A DNA stretch of 64,000 nt from Fratercula arctica (lineage: Eukaryota > Chordata > Aves > Charadriiformes > Alcidae): the NCBI GenBank assembly GCA_947846985.1, contig CANTUZ010000002.1, positions 62,955,749 to 63,019,748 on the forward strand. The letters run 5' to 3'. Every line of letters starts with the position of its first letter. Position 1 is the first letter of the stretch. A program made the position numbers and the translations under genes. Shown here piece after piece: positions 1 through 11,200 of the stretch. Below the pieces are notes generated by a model. The model was not told where the DNA came from. It saw nothing but the letters and a program-made list of their open reading frames with translations, and ran no database searches.

Positions 1-954
1 AAAATGATTGATTCTGTCATGAACTGTCAGCAGCTGACCAGTTTAAAATCCATGGAAAATGGATCAGGGGAAAGCGACCATTTGAGCAATGACTCCTCGT
101 CAGCTGTTGGTGATCTCGAAAGCCAGAGTGCAGGCAGCCCTGCAATGTCAGAGTCTTCTTCCTCCATGCAAGCTTTGTCTCCTGTAAATAGCAATAGTGA
201 AAGTTTTAGATCAAAGTCCCCAGGTCTCAGTAACCAGGAAGAGCCACAAGAGATACAATTAAAGACAGAAAAACCAGACAGTCCGCCACCCGCAACTGAA
301 AATGGAGGCGCATTAGATCTGACATCCACCAACCCGGGAAGACCGGTCATCAAAGAGGAGGCTCCTTTTAGCCTGCTGTTCCTGAACAGAGAACGTGGTA
401 AGTTTAAAAGTACTGTTTGTAATATCTGTGGCAAGCCTTTTGCTTGTAAGAGTGCATTGGAAATTCACTACCGCAGCCATACTAAAGAACGTCCATTTGT
501 TTGTACAGTCTGCAGTCGTGGGTGTTCCACTATGGGTAATTTAAAACAGCACTTACTGACGCACAAATTAAAAGAGCTGCCTTCTCAGTTATTTGAACCC
601 AACTTTACTCTAGGTCCCAGCCAAAGTACTCCTAGCCTGGTCACCAGTACAGCGCCTACCATGATCAAAATGGAAGTGAATGGTCACAGCAAGCCGATCT
701 CTTTGGGTGAGGTTCCCTCGCTTCCAGCTGGAATCCAGGTTCCTGCTGCACCACAGACAGTGATGAGTCCGGGGATCACCCCTATGCTGGCACCCCCCCC
801 TCGCCGGACTCCCAAGCAGCACAACTGTCAGTCGTGCGGGAAGACCTTCTCCTCAGCAAGTGCACTGCAGATACACGAGCGCACCCATACTGGTGAAAAA
901 CCGTTTGGTTGCACAATCTGTGGTAGAGCTTTTACCACAAAGGGGAATCTTAAG
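1..954 (+). CDS. SALL3: SALL3, penultimate coding exon (partial; 5' part outside window)
   Basis: This is the C-terminal part of a spalt-like C2H2 zinc-finger transcription factor, a nuclear sequence-specific regulator acting mainly as a repressor in limb, neural and sensory development. The frame is open from base 1 and the exon ends at 954 with AAG|GTAAGA. Counting from Met at 4, a Ser-rich linker (30-70) and an acidic/Pro stretch lead to one finger pair: C139/C142/H155/H159 and C167/C170/H183/H187, joined by a HTKERPF linker. A second pair follows: C275/C278/H291/H295, then C303/C306, whose histidines lie in the next exon. Paired fingers and the FTTKGNLK Sal-box are family hallmarks. IKEE (116-119) and IKME (221-224) fit SUMO-acceptor consensus; spalt proteins are known SUMO targets, but use here is inferred. 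SALL3 rather than SALL1 or SALL4 rests on the C-terminus in the next exon and on ATP9B downstream. The N-terminal repression motif and first finger lie outside the window. Confidence 0.95.
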
Positions 955-1965
955 GTAAGAGGCCACGTAAAACCACAAAGGCTTGGGGGGGATGGGGTGA
1001 GGTGTGTGTTTTAAGGCACTGTGCTTAAACTCAGCAGGTTTTAGTGCTCAGTGTTTGTCCCAAAGACAGGAGAGAAGGGAGATTCAAGGAAATGCTTGCT
1101 GTATAGTGGCCGTTACTATGCCTCCACTGTGTTGAAGATAGGGACTGGAAAGCGGCTGTGCAATGATGCGAACTGTAAAACTGGTTCCGGGTGTACCTGC
1201 ATGCACGTTGTAGTTCTCCTGACAGACGTGATGGCACACCCAGTCAGCTGATGGACGTGTTCTGGCAGTTCTTGTGGACCATCAGTGCAAAATAACCTTA
1301 CTATAAACCAGAAATGCAGAACTTGCTCAGCAACTTGGGTGCCTCTCAAATTTCCATTTTCTATTTGGCTTTGCAGCCATTGCAGACCAGAAAGCTGCTT
1401 CCCACTGATTTACAGCGCGTTACTAAAGGACTGACGTGTCTTATTCCCGCAGTCTGGTTAACCATCAGGACACAGCCTGGGGAATACATTTTTAAGTGTC
1501 CTTTTTTAAAATAACAAATTTAGGAAAATAATCGATGCCTCTGATGTGAGATAAAATATTATGAAAATAGACAAGATGTAATAAAGGGGAAGGGCAGAAG
1601 AAAATGCCCATCTCGTAGTACAAGTAACGCCCTTGGTAATCTGCAGCATGTGAGGACTTCCAGCTTGCGTGTGAAATTGTCTAACCTAAGCGGATATGTA
1701 CTCTTTTTTCGTTGTGGCGCTGCATTTGTTTTCACTGAGATGAAACGAATGCACCTTGAAAAATTACTATGGATCTGGGTTTTCTGTGTAGAGGTTGACT
1801 GGGCCTTAGAACTGTGTCTTAACTGGAACTGATTTGTTTTCAATGTGAATGAAAAGGCATTTTTTTTAAAAAGCAAGCAATACTGTAAGTAAGAGCATTT
1901 CAGGCCAGCTGCCTCCCCAGAATGTGCTAACTTGGGGGTGCTTCTTGTCCCCATTTGCTCCACAG
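955..1965 (+). other. SALL3: SALL3 last intron (1011 bp)
   Basis: The boundaries are AAG|GTAAGA at 954/955 and TTTGCTCCACAG| at 1965, a canonical GT-AG pair in phase 0. The intron interrupts the helix of the last zinc finger, two residues before its first zinc-binding histidine. Translating through the donor would add 19 residues and reach a stop at 1012-1014. I see no repeat or other gene inside. Confidence 0.9.
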
Positions 1966-2397
1966 GTTCACATGGGAACTCACATGTGGAATAACGCTCC
2001 CGCACGCCGCGGCCGCCGCCTCTCTGTGGAAAACCCCATGGCTCTGCTCGGTGGTGACGCGCTCAAGTTCTCCGAGATGTTCCAGAAGGATTTGGCAGCT
2101 CGGGCCATGAACGTTGACCCCAATTTTTGGAACCAATACGCTGCAGCTATCACTAACGGACTTGCCATGAAGAACAATGAGATTTCTGTCATACAGAATG
2201 GAGGCATTCCCCAGCTCCCAGTAAGTCTAGGCGGAGGTGCCATCCCGCCTCTAAGTAACCTTACCGGTGGCATGGACAAAGCTCGCACAGGCAGTAGCCC
2301 TCCCATTGTCAGTCTGGACAAAGCAAGTTCTGAAACGGGAGCCAGTCGTCCATTCACCAGATTTATTGAGGATAATAAAGAGATTGGCATAAATTGA
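1966..2397 (+). CDS. SALL3: SALL3, last coding exon with stop codon
   Basis: The acceptor CCACAG ends at 1965 and the frame continues in phase 0. The first six codons (VHMGTH) supply the two histidines of the last zinc finger. Then comes the basic [12 protein letters not shown] segment that follows the last finger pair in spalt proteins, and a conserved tail with [34 protein letters not shown] and [15 protein letters not shown]. The protein ends ...[12 protein letters not shown] with TGA at 2395-2397. The [20 protein letters not shown] and KEIGIN stretches match what I know of vertebrate SALL3 rather than SALL1, whose tail differs at these sites. The exon gives 143 residues, so the window holds 461 C-terminal residues in all. 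No frameshift or internal stop is visible, so this end of the gene looks intact and under selection. Confidence 0.95.
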   Translation, partial: VHMGTHMWNNAPARRGRRLSVENPMALLGGDALKFSEMFQKDLAARAMNVDPNFWNQYAAAITNGLAMKNNEISVIQNGGIPQLPVSLGGGAIPPLSNLTGGMDKARTGSSPPIVSLDKASSETGASRPFTRFIEDNKEIGIN

Positions 2398-3322
2398 AAG
2401 CATTCATTCCGAATAACTGTTGGACCGCTACTCGACACAACACTTGTCCTGTTCCATGTACAGCTTTTGAAGCTAAGCATTAGTTTCCTGACCTAAATGC
2501 ATAGGTTCCCTTTAAAGTTTTACCCATAGCAGAAATACATAACTTTGTGGCTGCTGAAAAGTTGTCTTGCAAGATCTGCATGGTACTTCTTTCAACAGTG
2601 AGTTTGACTTGTTACTGAGAACTTTGAAACCTTTTAATTTAACAGAAAACAAACAAACAAACAAATCATGGGATAACTTCATTAGAAACAGAAAGAGGCT
2701 AGTCTGCGTCCACTTTGCTTCTTACAAAACTTACTATCACCTGAGAGAGGGGGGCTTCATTACAGCATCCTGTCACACTTATTTGCTGGTTTTGTTCAAA
2801 TTAGTTCGCAACTTGGACTATGTTTTTAGGAATCTTAATCTTAAATAAGTGATTTAGTACCCCAATGCTGTGTATTATTACAGTATCCTTGTCTGTAGTA
2901 TTTATAATGTTAAGATTATGCGGGTAACAGACAATATACTAGCCCCAAACTTAAATGAAGCTTTTGTACTGCGAAATACATCTGGCTATGTGATTTTTCT
3001 TTTCTTTTTTTTTTTTTTTTTTTAAAGCAAGTTTTGTTTTACTATGAATAAGTGGTCTATTTCAATGCAGGCAAAATTGTGAAGTTTTATTGGGAAAGAT
3101 AGCATGCTTTTCATGTGCAAGTACCTGTCAGTAACAAACCTTTTTTTATTTAAATATTTGTAGCTGCTATGTGGACAGTTGTTCTATTAAATGAAAAGAA
3201 AATGTAGTGTGGACTTTAGCTCAATGATTGGAAAACAAGTTACAGACAAACCTTAGCACCATAAATTATTCACAACATTATAAATAGTTGTGAGTAAATA
3301 CTCCATGTTATCAAAGCTGTAC

Positions 3323-3328
3323 AATAAA
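3323..3328 (+). terminator. Candidate proximal poly(A) signal AATAAA for SALL3
   Basis: A canonical AATAAA lies about 0.93 kb after the stop codon and is followed by a GT-rich stretch (GGTAATGTTTGTATAATGTG) that could serve as the downstream element. An ATTAAA variant lies nearby at 3186-3191. It is the first strong candidate after the stop; use cannot be shown from sequence. Confidence 0.45.
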
Positions 3329-4404
3329 AAGGTAATGTTTGTATAATGTGGTTGCAAACTCTTAATTTATACTATTGCACTTTTAGTATTTTGTATTAGG
3401 GAGGTTTGTCTATAATTTGAAACTGAACAAAGATGTAAACTATTTTATAAATAGTACTTTGACTTAAGGAATAAGGAGAACCCTGTTGCAGTTTCTTGTT
3501 TTGTTTTAAGGTCAAACAATGAGAGATCTCTATTAACTAAGCAGAAAAGCCGCAGAGAACTGTCAGATCCTTAGGAAATATGGGGCCTGCCATTTCTTAA
3601 ATGGAAATGATTCATTGAACTTTTCTACAAAGCCCACTTAAAAGCGTGACCACCCCCGACAGAATTCTGATACATTTGTCTTAGGAGTGTGATATTAATA
3701 CAAGCCTAGGATAGAGGAAGGAGAACATTGTGTAGGTTTTAATTTTACTGTAATCTGTTCTGTCTCTTTCACACATACCCACGAGAAAGATGTCGACTGC
3801 CTAATAACCCAGGAACAAAATAATAACTTTTGGGCAGCATGAGCAGTAGTAACATACAAATATTCTGTATTTATTTCCAACTCCTGCTGATTATCTTCTC
3901 AGATTGCTCCAAAGCACAATGTACTCTGATTAATCAAATATAATTTTATGTTGATTGCATTGTTTAAATTACACTGAGTAAAGAAAGGGAATGGTTCCAC
4001 TCATAAGCTAGGCTGGGGATGCTGAGGAGACGGGGGCTTAATCAAAACTTGAACAGTAAACGTTTTGTGTACTACCTCATTTTTGTGCATTACAAGCGTG
4101 GTGGAGTTGACACTATGAACTTCCGTCCAGCAGAATTGCTTGAGGGACATTATGGGTAGCTGGGTAACAGCACAAGCAGTTTTATGCCCCTGAAGAACGA
4201 ATCAGACAGTGAGGTCTTCTCAGTTGAGACTGAAAAATAGGACAATCTTTCTTATACAACAGAAACCATTACTGTAAGAGGATGGACTATTTCTGCCATC
4301 ATGTAATGGAGTGAAAAGAGGTTCAAAGACTTATTAGCTGTTTGTTTCTACTGGAAATGAACAATGAACTCTACAGCTCCATTTTCTACAGTGATGAGAT
4401 AGAG

Positions 4405-4430
4405 ATATATAGATATATATATCTATATAT
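4405..4430. repeat. 26-bp perfect AT palindrome in the SALL3 3' UTR
   Basis: The sequence reads identically on both strands over 26 bases, built from ATATATAGATAT and its mirror complement. In RNA it could form a hairpin or dimerise; in DNA it could be cruciform-prone. It may simply be a slipped (AT)n microsatellite. Confidence 0.8.
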
Positions 4431-5002
4431 AAGCAAAATCATATATCTGTAACACCTCTACAATATAACATCTTTTTTGCCACAGTGTGTGGGTGGTTAG
4501 GGGTGTTTCCAAGCATTGGAAAAAAGAAAACTGAGGTGGCTTAATGTTGCTGTATTTCAGCAATGGAATGTTTTTATTTATCTGTGTCATTTTGGTGTGA
4601 CTTTTTTTTTTGTTAGTATTTGGTACCATGTAGTGTTATCTCTATTCCCTAAAGGATGTGTATAACTTAAAAAAAAAAAAAAAGAAAGAAAAAAAAAAGA
4701 GAAGAAAAAGTGAAAAAGGAAAAAAGAAAAAAGATGTAAAGTGTTGTAAATAAGATGGTTGATGATGGTACAGTAAGACTGACCCCATTTTGTATTCAGG
4801 GTTAGGTCATTCCTCTCTGCATGGTGAAGAGAGACACTATTTTTATACTGTGATACCATGTAGGGCTAGGAGCCTTCCTGAACCAGCTGGGAATTGTTAC
4901 CTAGATCCAATATTTTTTATTATTAAATCTTGTTGGCTTGACACATCTACTGATTGAAATGGATGTCTTAGTCTAGGTTACTATTTTTGTCATATGGAAT
5001 TG

Positions 5003-5008
5003 AATAAA
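5003..5008 (+). terminator. Candidate distal poly(A) signal AATAAA for SALL3
   Basis: A canonical AATAAA lies 2.6 kb after the stop and is followed about 30 bases later by T/G-rich sequence (TTGCGTTCCTTGATT). It would give a long 3' UTR. Further AATAAA strings at about 5227 and 5776 lack a comparable context. Confidence 0.45.
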
Positions 5009-5030
5009 ATGCAGGATGTAATATTATTTC

Positions 5031-7424
5031 TGAATTGCGTTCCTTGATTATTCTAATAACAGAGCAAGATATGAGACTAAGGTCACTTGTGGTAGATTGG
5101 TGTCAATGACTTCTAATCGTCGCATCTGAAAATCAGAATAAGGTCGACACCTTATATTCAAATGCTATTCTAATATATATTAACAGTGCAAAGGGGTAGA
5201 ATTATTAAAGTCTCTTTTCCAATGAAAATAAATCATAACAGCATTTCTCGCAAGACAATAGAAAAAAACCCCAACATTTTGGAGGGGGGAAGACAGCCTT
5301 TGGAAGGACTACTGTTTCAAATTGACTGCTTTCTGAACACTTATCATGTACTGTATACCAAAAAAGCCTCCTTTTCATGTTGTTTAAAGGTCTGCCTAAT
5401 ATTCACGATACACTGCATGATAAAATTTGGGAACAAATTTATCAGGAGCAGTTCAAATTCTAAAATAAAAAAAATGAAATTAAAAAAAAAAAAGAAAAAA
5501 ATTGACAACTCGCATCCGTTCATTCCAAATGACATAACCTGTATGTTAAAACCCATGGCTTTGTTTCTTCTTTTTTTGCAAGACCCTACATTATCAAAGC
5601 ATGTCTAACTTTAACCAGATTATTTTTTCACATTGATTCAAATGAAAGTATTTACATTCTTAAGGTTAGGCATGTGATTAAGTATCTCCTGCAAAAAAGC
5701 TGTATGTTTGAGTAACCTTCAAGCTGTTATAATCCGGTGATGAATGCCTGCTGCATTTAAAACGGACAAAAGATAAATAAAAGAGAAAAATCTGTATCAA
5801 TAATCTTTCAGTGGCCTTGTTATGAAGATACTCTGTTTTATAAGACCTACCCAAAGAAGGTACGAGTTTCCTCTGATGACTCAACAACAATAGGTTTGTG
5901 CCTGTGTTCCTGCACGCACATCGCTGAGCCTTGCTGAGAGAAAACATGATATGCGAAAGAGAAGGAAAGCAAAGGAGCACTGATAGTTATGGTTCTGTTC
6001 AAAACACAAGAGGACAATTACCTGCCTTCCCCTCCTCCTCCCTCCCCCCCCCCCAAAAAAAGGATGAAAGCAGAATGGTATCTATTTTTAAATATGTAAG
6101 GGTTATTTTTTTTATTATAGGGAGACATTAAATTATAAAATGTGCTACACAGATAAAAATGGTCAAAGTCTGCTTAATTTCAGATGTTTAAAAATAGAGC
6201 CGTGTAGGAACTCTATATAAATCAGAAAAATTGCAGGTTATGATTTTTTTGAGGGGAGGGTTATTTTACAACATGAAAATTCCAGCAAGGCTTTCAATAT
6301 CTTCATTTGTATTTTTTTCCATGAGTTATTAGAAAGAGAGCATTTATGGCAAATGACTGACATAAGTACTTTTTTGGCCTTTTTTTTTTTTCCCCTTTTT
6401 TTATATATTAACCATCAGTCTGTTCCTTTGCCTATTTTGTCCTTTCTATCTTGGCAAATACTTTGTTTTTCTAAAGCTGCATTTGTGCTGTATTTGTGTT
6501 GCCTTTCATTTACTTCTCTGCACGTACTCTGTCGTTTGGAAGATAGTGTGTTTTATTTTTTTTCCTTTTTCTCTAATTCTGCAGAAGTCAAAGAGCTGCC
6601 TCTTTTTTACATCTATGTGTAACACTAGCATAACGAACGATGAAGTCGTCAGTGATGCGATCAGGTATGTGCGTAGCTCACAGGATTTGCTAACAAACAT
6701 GCCATTCACACTCTTTCCTCCAGATGAGGGCATGAAGTTTGTTAGCGTTGCTGGTGTAGGGCAGCCAGATGGTCAGGAGGATAGAAGTCCTGATGCTAAC
6801 TTCACTGCGCCTGCTTTTACACCACTGGAAACTCCATGGGCTTCAGTGGAGATACTCCAGGTTTATACTGGTGCAAGAAGGACTGCTTCCAGGTTCAGAT
6901 GTCTTGCTTTACTTTGCATGTCATCAAAACAACGGCTAGATATATAGTATATTAAAAGTACGTCTAGGCAAAAGCATTCTGGACTTTATTTTTAAAAAGA
7001 GGGAAAAGAGAATACATATATTTTAGTATATACCACAGGATTATCCCAGTTTTAAAGGAGGTCCTGAAAGCTGAATCAAAAAGATGACTGGGCCCCTTAA
7101 TATAGAATTTGATGTCATCATATGAATAATCAGTCCTTTTTCACATAAATGCATAAAAGAACCTGTAACTTTTATGTGTAAAAGTAGAAGAATGTGAGGA
7201 TCTTGCTATGGCTCTGCTACGCTAGGTAGGCATTCCCAGGGAAATGCCTTCCCTTTGCAGATATTAAAGGTATCAGCAGATTTATGAAAAGAAAAATCCA
7301 CGTTTGTGCATGTCACAGCACCAATGTATAGTATTTTATTTTTAAGAGGAGAGAATGTCTCAATCAATTGACGAAGTGACAAATGTGAAAGCCAACAGCT
7401 TTGGGCTGTACCACTGACATATTT
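5031..7424. other. Intergenic, no gene seen
   Basis: AT-rich sequence beyond the likely SALL3 poly(A) site. It contains A-rich tracts (about 5462-5500), a C run followed by an A run (6044-6060) and one copy of an old repeat motif at 6831-6885. The open frames here are short, begin at arbitrary codons, and show no family resemblance or splice context. Confidence 0.6.
6831..6885 (+). repeat. Old interspersed repeat motif (unclassified)
   Basis: An ACTCCATGGGCTTCAGTGGA stretch is followed by ATACTCCAGGTTTATACTGG and GTGCAAG. It resembles the recurrent sauropsid motif in which a TTGACTTCAGTGG palindrome is followed by TGATTTACACTGGTGTAA. Related fragments occur at 10794, 11171 and 25156. I cannot assign a family from memory. 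Confidence 0.45.
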
Positions 7425-7539
7425 TAGGGATGTGGGCAAATCGCTAATTAGACTCTGATTCTGCTTTAGACTGATATACTTGTGGAGCCTCTAGGAATCA
7501 GGGAGTGAACTCCCCTTGCAGAGTCAGCTAGCACCTTGT

Positions 7540-7785
7540 AGTATTGGGATGAGTTGCCCCATCAGTAAAGATGGGGCAATACTTTTGTACCTACCTCACA
7601 GGGGTGTTGTGAGGAATAGTTTTATGTTTGTACAGTGTTTCAAAGATGGAAAATGCTTGGTATTACCACTGATTTTAGAGAGTTTACAGTACATGTACTA
7701 TTATTTATTATTTGTACTCCAGTAGTACCTATGGGCTCCAGTCAGGACTGAGAAGCCTTATCCTAAATGTTGTACACTCACCTAC
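7540..7785 (+). repeat. MIR-like tRNA-derived SINE remnant
   Basis: Bases 7561-7620 contain CAGTAAAGATGGGGCAATAC and CCTACCTCACAGGGGTGTTG followed by TGAGG, closely matching the MIR 3' half. After a body with a degraded 'CAGTGTTTCAAAGATGGAAA' part, the tail runs TTATTTATTATTTGTACTCC and then AGTACCTATGGGCTCCAGTC. The tail resembles the longer ends of MIR-type elements in reptiles. A TGTGGGCAAATCGCTAATTA string at 7430-7449 may be the diverged 5' half (MIR has a 'TTGGGCAAGTTACTTAA' type string), which would start the element near 7425. Confidence 0.65.
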
Positions 7786-8721
7786 TTGGGACTGATGCAA
7801 AATTTTACTCAGTAACATTTTACAATGGAGGTATTTCATTATCAAGTATCTATTTGATTACTATAGGGTTTAATTCAGTTGTTTAGGTGTTCAAATTGAT
7901 TATCGATTTTAGACCATGGCAGAGAATTATCTGGTATCACATTTTGTTTTGAGCTTGTATTGATTTTCAGAAAAAGTACACCAATTTTCTATGGATAATC
8001 TAGAATCAAATCTTGCTATCAGTGGAATTCTACTGTACTTTTTTGCTATTAAAGCTAAACGTTAAAATAAATGTGTGTGTATATATTATTATACACCAAT
8101 ATATAATATACATGTACCTATAAACATGTATGGTTTAAATTTCTTTAGCTGCTTAGAATTGATTTCAAACTGTGTGTGGCATATTTTGCTCAAGCGTTAT
8201 CCATTTCAGATGCAACTAAAACATCGTTAAATGGTGTTGGTGCTTAGTAAAGACACAAAAACTGGAAATCGTGACAACAAAAGATAAATTGTCACTATGA
8301 CTATATTTATGAAGGCTTCTGAGGAAAGTTTCGAAGTCTCAAATGTGTTAAAAACCTTCACTAAGTCATAAAAGTCTTTACTTAGATTATGTTGAAACAA
8401 ACTATTATATCAGGATGAGTCACTCACTGTATGTAAGTATGTTAAAATAAATAATTAAATAATTCCAAAGGTAATGCTTGCTATCATTTGGATGTTGAAC
8501 AGAAAGTAATTTGTTTCCCAGATTGGCAAACTATATTTAATATTTTTTTACAGGTAAGAATTATCTGATTTACAATACTATGTTAAGCAACCTTTTTAGC
8601 AACTCTTCATGCGGTAAATATATTAGCTCAATTAATTCTGTTGATACTCTTGTCTTTTTTTATTTGAATATAAGGAAAGTTTTTGGTTTAGCTTTGTTTA
8701 AGGTGTCCTCAGTGATGTTAG

Positions 8722-8780
8722 TCTCACTGATTTCACTCGGGCATGTCATGGAGTAAAGGTCTGAGTAACGGTGAGCGAAT
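8722..8780 (+). repeat. Possible old repeat fragment (unclassified)
   Basis: The segment has CACTGATTTCACTCGGGC, then GTCATGGAGTAAAGGTCTG and AGTAACGGTGAG. This resembles a recurrent sauropsid string in which 'ATTTCAATGGG' is followed by 'TGAGTAAGGGT'. Divergence is high and assignment is from recall only. Confidence 0.3.
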
Positions 8781-9677
8781 CTAGTCTAAAGAATCTCTCT
8801 TTCTTTTCCATCTGGGACTCCACTGCCCCAGTCTGGTTACCAGCCAACATGTCTGTAGGTTTCTTGTGTGTTGATTAGCACTCGTGGCTTAGCCAATTTT
8901 GTCAAACACTTAGCACTTTTTCTGCTACAATGCACACTTCATGTGAGACCTGTAGATGTACTAAGATAAGTAATGTATTTAAGATAGGCTAGTGGTGGAG
9001 GGTGTAACTGAACGCTTACGCTGGAATTTCTATGCCATTAGCTGTTGTGTGCAGCAAATAAAATGCACACATAAAAGGATGCGGTCATCAGGAGATGCGG
9101 GCACATGTCCATTTGGTTTCTATCACTTTATACTCTGAGTAATGTGCCTGATATAGGAGGTTTGGTTTGGGTTTTTGCTTTTTTAAGCATCGCTAGTAAG
9201 AACAGTTATAAACAGATGCTTCAAACAGGGGAACACACCTTTTCAGGTAAGAGTCTTTTGTAGGTAAAACTTGATTGGGACTTGCCTTCTGCCCGTTTTC
9301 TATTAAAATACTCTTCCCACATAGCTTTCTAGATCACTTCACAGAATTTAGTTCTTCTCCTAGGTTTTAGTCTTCCATCATCCCATCCTAAACAGGTTTG
9401 CTGAAAACAATGGGATAGCTAATGCATCTAATGGGTAGCAGAATCAAGCCCTGTGTATTTTGGATATTAGCCTAAAAGAAAATGCAGTTAAATCCTCAAA
9501 CAATTGTCTATGTATCTGTCTCGTGTCATTGAATGTGACATCTGTTCCAATATGTGGCAACAGTCTGGGACAGACTGTGGTACTTTCCCTTACACTGGGC
9601 AGCCCAGTGCTCTGTAATTTGCTCTAAATAATGATGCATGCCAACCAGTATTACTCATTGAAAGGAAATTTTTTTAG

Positions 9678-9723
9678 TATGTTATCAAGCATTTATGTTA
9701 TCAAGCATAATATGTTATCAATC
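9678..9723. repeat. Three tandem copies of a TATGTTATCAAGCAT-type unit
   Basis: GTATGTTATCAAGCA, TTATGTTATCAAGCA and TAATATGTTATCAA follow each other with few differences. It is a small local tandem expansion with no evident function. Confidence 0.75.
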
Positions 9724-10226
9724 TATTACAATAGCTGCAACTCCAGCCTCACAGAAGGTAGATTAAATGGGGCTGGTAGTCTCCGCAGCCTACATCTTTC
9801 TTCTTCCCCAACCCCTACTTATCTTCATGAAGCAGAACACCAGTTTCTTCTGCGGTAATGTATCTTCTGCTAAGTAGCACTACTATGCTTATTTCTTTGG
9901 TTTCATTGTCTTCCTATACAGGCCCATGTTTTTCATGTTCTTTTAAGGTAGTGTTAGATTTGCCCAGTGTACATATCTGTCCCTGCATCATGTTGAGATT
10001 AATTTCTTTTTTCCTTTTGGGGCCAGGTCATGTTGTCCCTACTCACATCTCCACCTAATTCCAATTCATATCTCTCGTTGTGACTATGAGTAGAAGACAT
10101 TGGACAATATAGCAAGATACAGCACCCTGAAACTCTGAAGAATTTTAAAATGTTTGTCCAGCTGGGATTACTGCACACTCACATATTGATGCGTTCAAGT
10201 TTATTAGCCTCAACTTTTTGCCTGTT

Positions 10227-10275
10227 ATACGTATAACAAGTTCCACTCTTTTTTGTATATGTATAACAAGTTCCT
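10227..10275. repeat. Short direct duplication (GTATAACAAGTTCC)
   Basis: The 14-mer GTATAACAAGTTCC occurs twice about 30 bases apart with TATAC/TATAT before each copy, indicating a small tandem duplication. Confidence 0.65.
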
Positions 10276-10793
10276 TTATACCTGGAGACTCTTTCAGGCT
10301 GATCTTGGTTTTCCATACTTTTCTAAAATAACAGCATATTAGTTTTTCCAAAAACCTGCATCAAAATTACATTTACTTAGTGGCTAATGTTTCCTATGCA
10401 ACAAGCAAACTGTAATAAGGAATAACCAAACTTTGCTATTATTTCAGTGGAAATACTCACATAAAACACTGAGAGGGAAGTAAAGCTCAAATGAGTACAA
10501 TAAGGAGCTTTTTCTTACTGCCTTTGCATCTACAGTGTTAAATGGGAGAAAAAATAAAAGGATAATACGCCACATGAAAATCAACCAATATAGCTACCAT
10601 GACAATAGCAGTGTTAAGCACAAACACGGGCACAGTACCAGAATAAAAGACAGCAGAAAATGTAAGAATTTGAGATACTAGCACCAGATTTTAAAAATAT
10701 ACATAACAAAGAAACATAACCATACTCCTATGTGGCTAACGCAACAGATTTCCCTAATAATGGAGAGCTTTGTTTTTTTCACAAGGATTCACT

Positions 10794-10815
10794 TCCCTGA
10801 AGTCAATAGGAGTGT
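10794..10815. repeat. Old repeat motif (CTGAAGTCAATAGGAGT)
   Basis: TCCCTGAAGTCAATAGGAGT matches the near-palindromic CACTGAAGTCAATGGGAG core also seen at 25156. It is too short to classify. Confidence 0.35.
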
Positions 10816-11170
10816 CTGGGAGAAGACGAGCAGTGTGCCCCTGGATGCTGCTTCTTGTTAGACTTTCTCATCGGCTCAGGAAATGCTTACTCTGATTTGA
10901 CGGCTGTTACGGAGGGGAAACTCCTGAAGCCAGAAGGATCATCTGGTCAATGTTAGTGTGTGTGAATATCCCAAGCACATTTCCAGTGTACCCCTACTCC
11001 ATGGTCTTAGAAAAAAATGGAATATTTAACATTTCTAAAGCTTATCATACGGCTCCAAAACAGGAATGAAAATGACCCCGTAGCACATCCTGATAATCGT
11101 GGCTATAAAAGGCCTCATTCTAATCTCTTTTTCCCAGCACAGATATTATCCTCATTTCTACAGGATCACT

Positions 11171-11200
11171 TCTGATTTACACTGGTGTGAGCAAAATCAA
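11171..11200 (+). repeat. Old repeat motif (CTGATTTACACTGGTGTGA)
   Basis: The string TCTGATTTACACTGGTGTGA followed by GCAAAATCAA matches the second half of the motif at 6831-6885. The shared order of parts suggests one old interspersed family. Confidence 0.4.

Larger units (their letters stand above)
2398..5030 (+). other. SALL3: SALL3 3' untranslated region (extent inferred)
   Basis: AT-rich sequence follows the SALL3 stop codon with no convincing coding frame. It has a 19-base T run (3005-3023), several ATTTA pentamers, a perfect 26-bp AT palindrome (4405-4430) and an A-rich purine stretch (about 4669-4732). The end is placed at the AATAAA at 5003-5008. A shorter form could end after AATAAA at 3323-3328. 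Long AT-rich 3' UTRs are usual in spalt genes; the extent here is inferred from signals only. Confidence 0.6.

Noticed and set aside
27..434. Minus-strand 135-codon frame opposite SALL3
   Set aside because: Shadow of the SALL3 reading frame on the other strand.
1559..2005. Minus-strand 148-codon frame across the SALL3 intron and exon
   Set aside because: No family features; it lies opposite a well-supported coding exon and its acceptor site.
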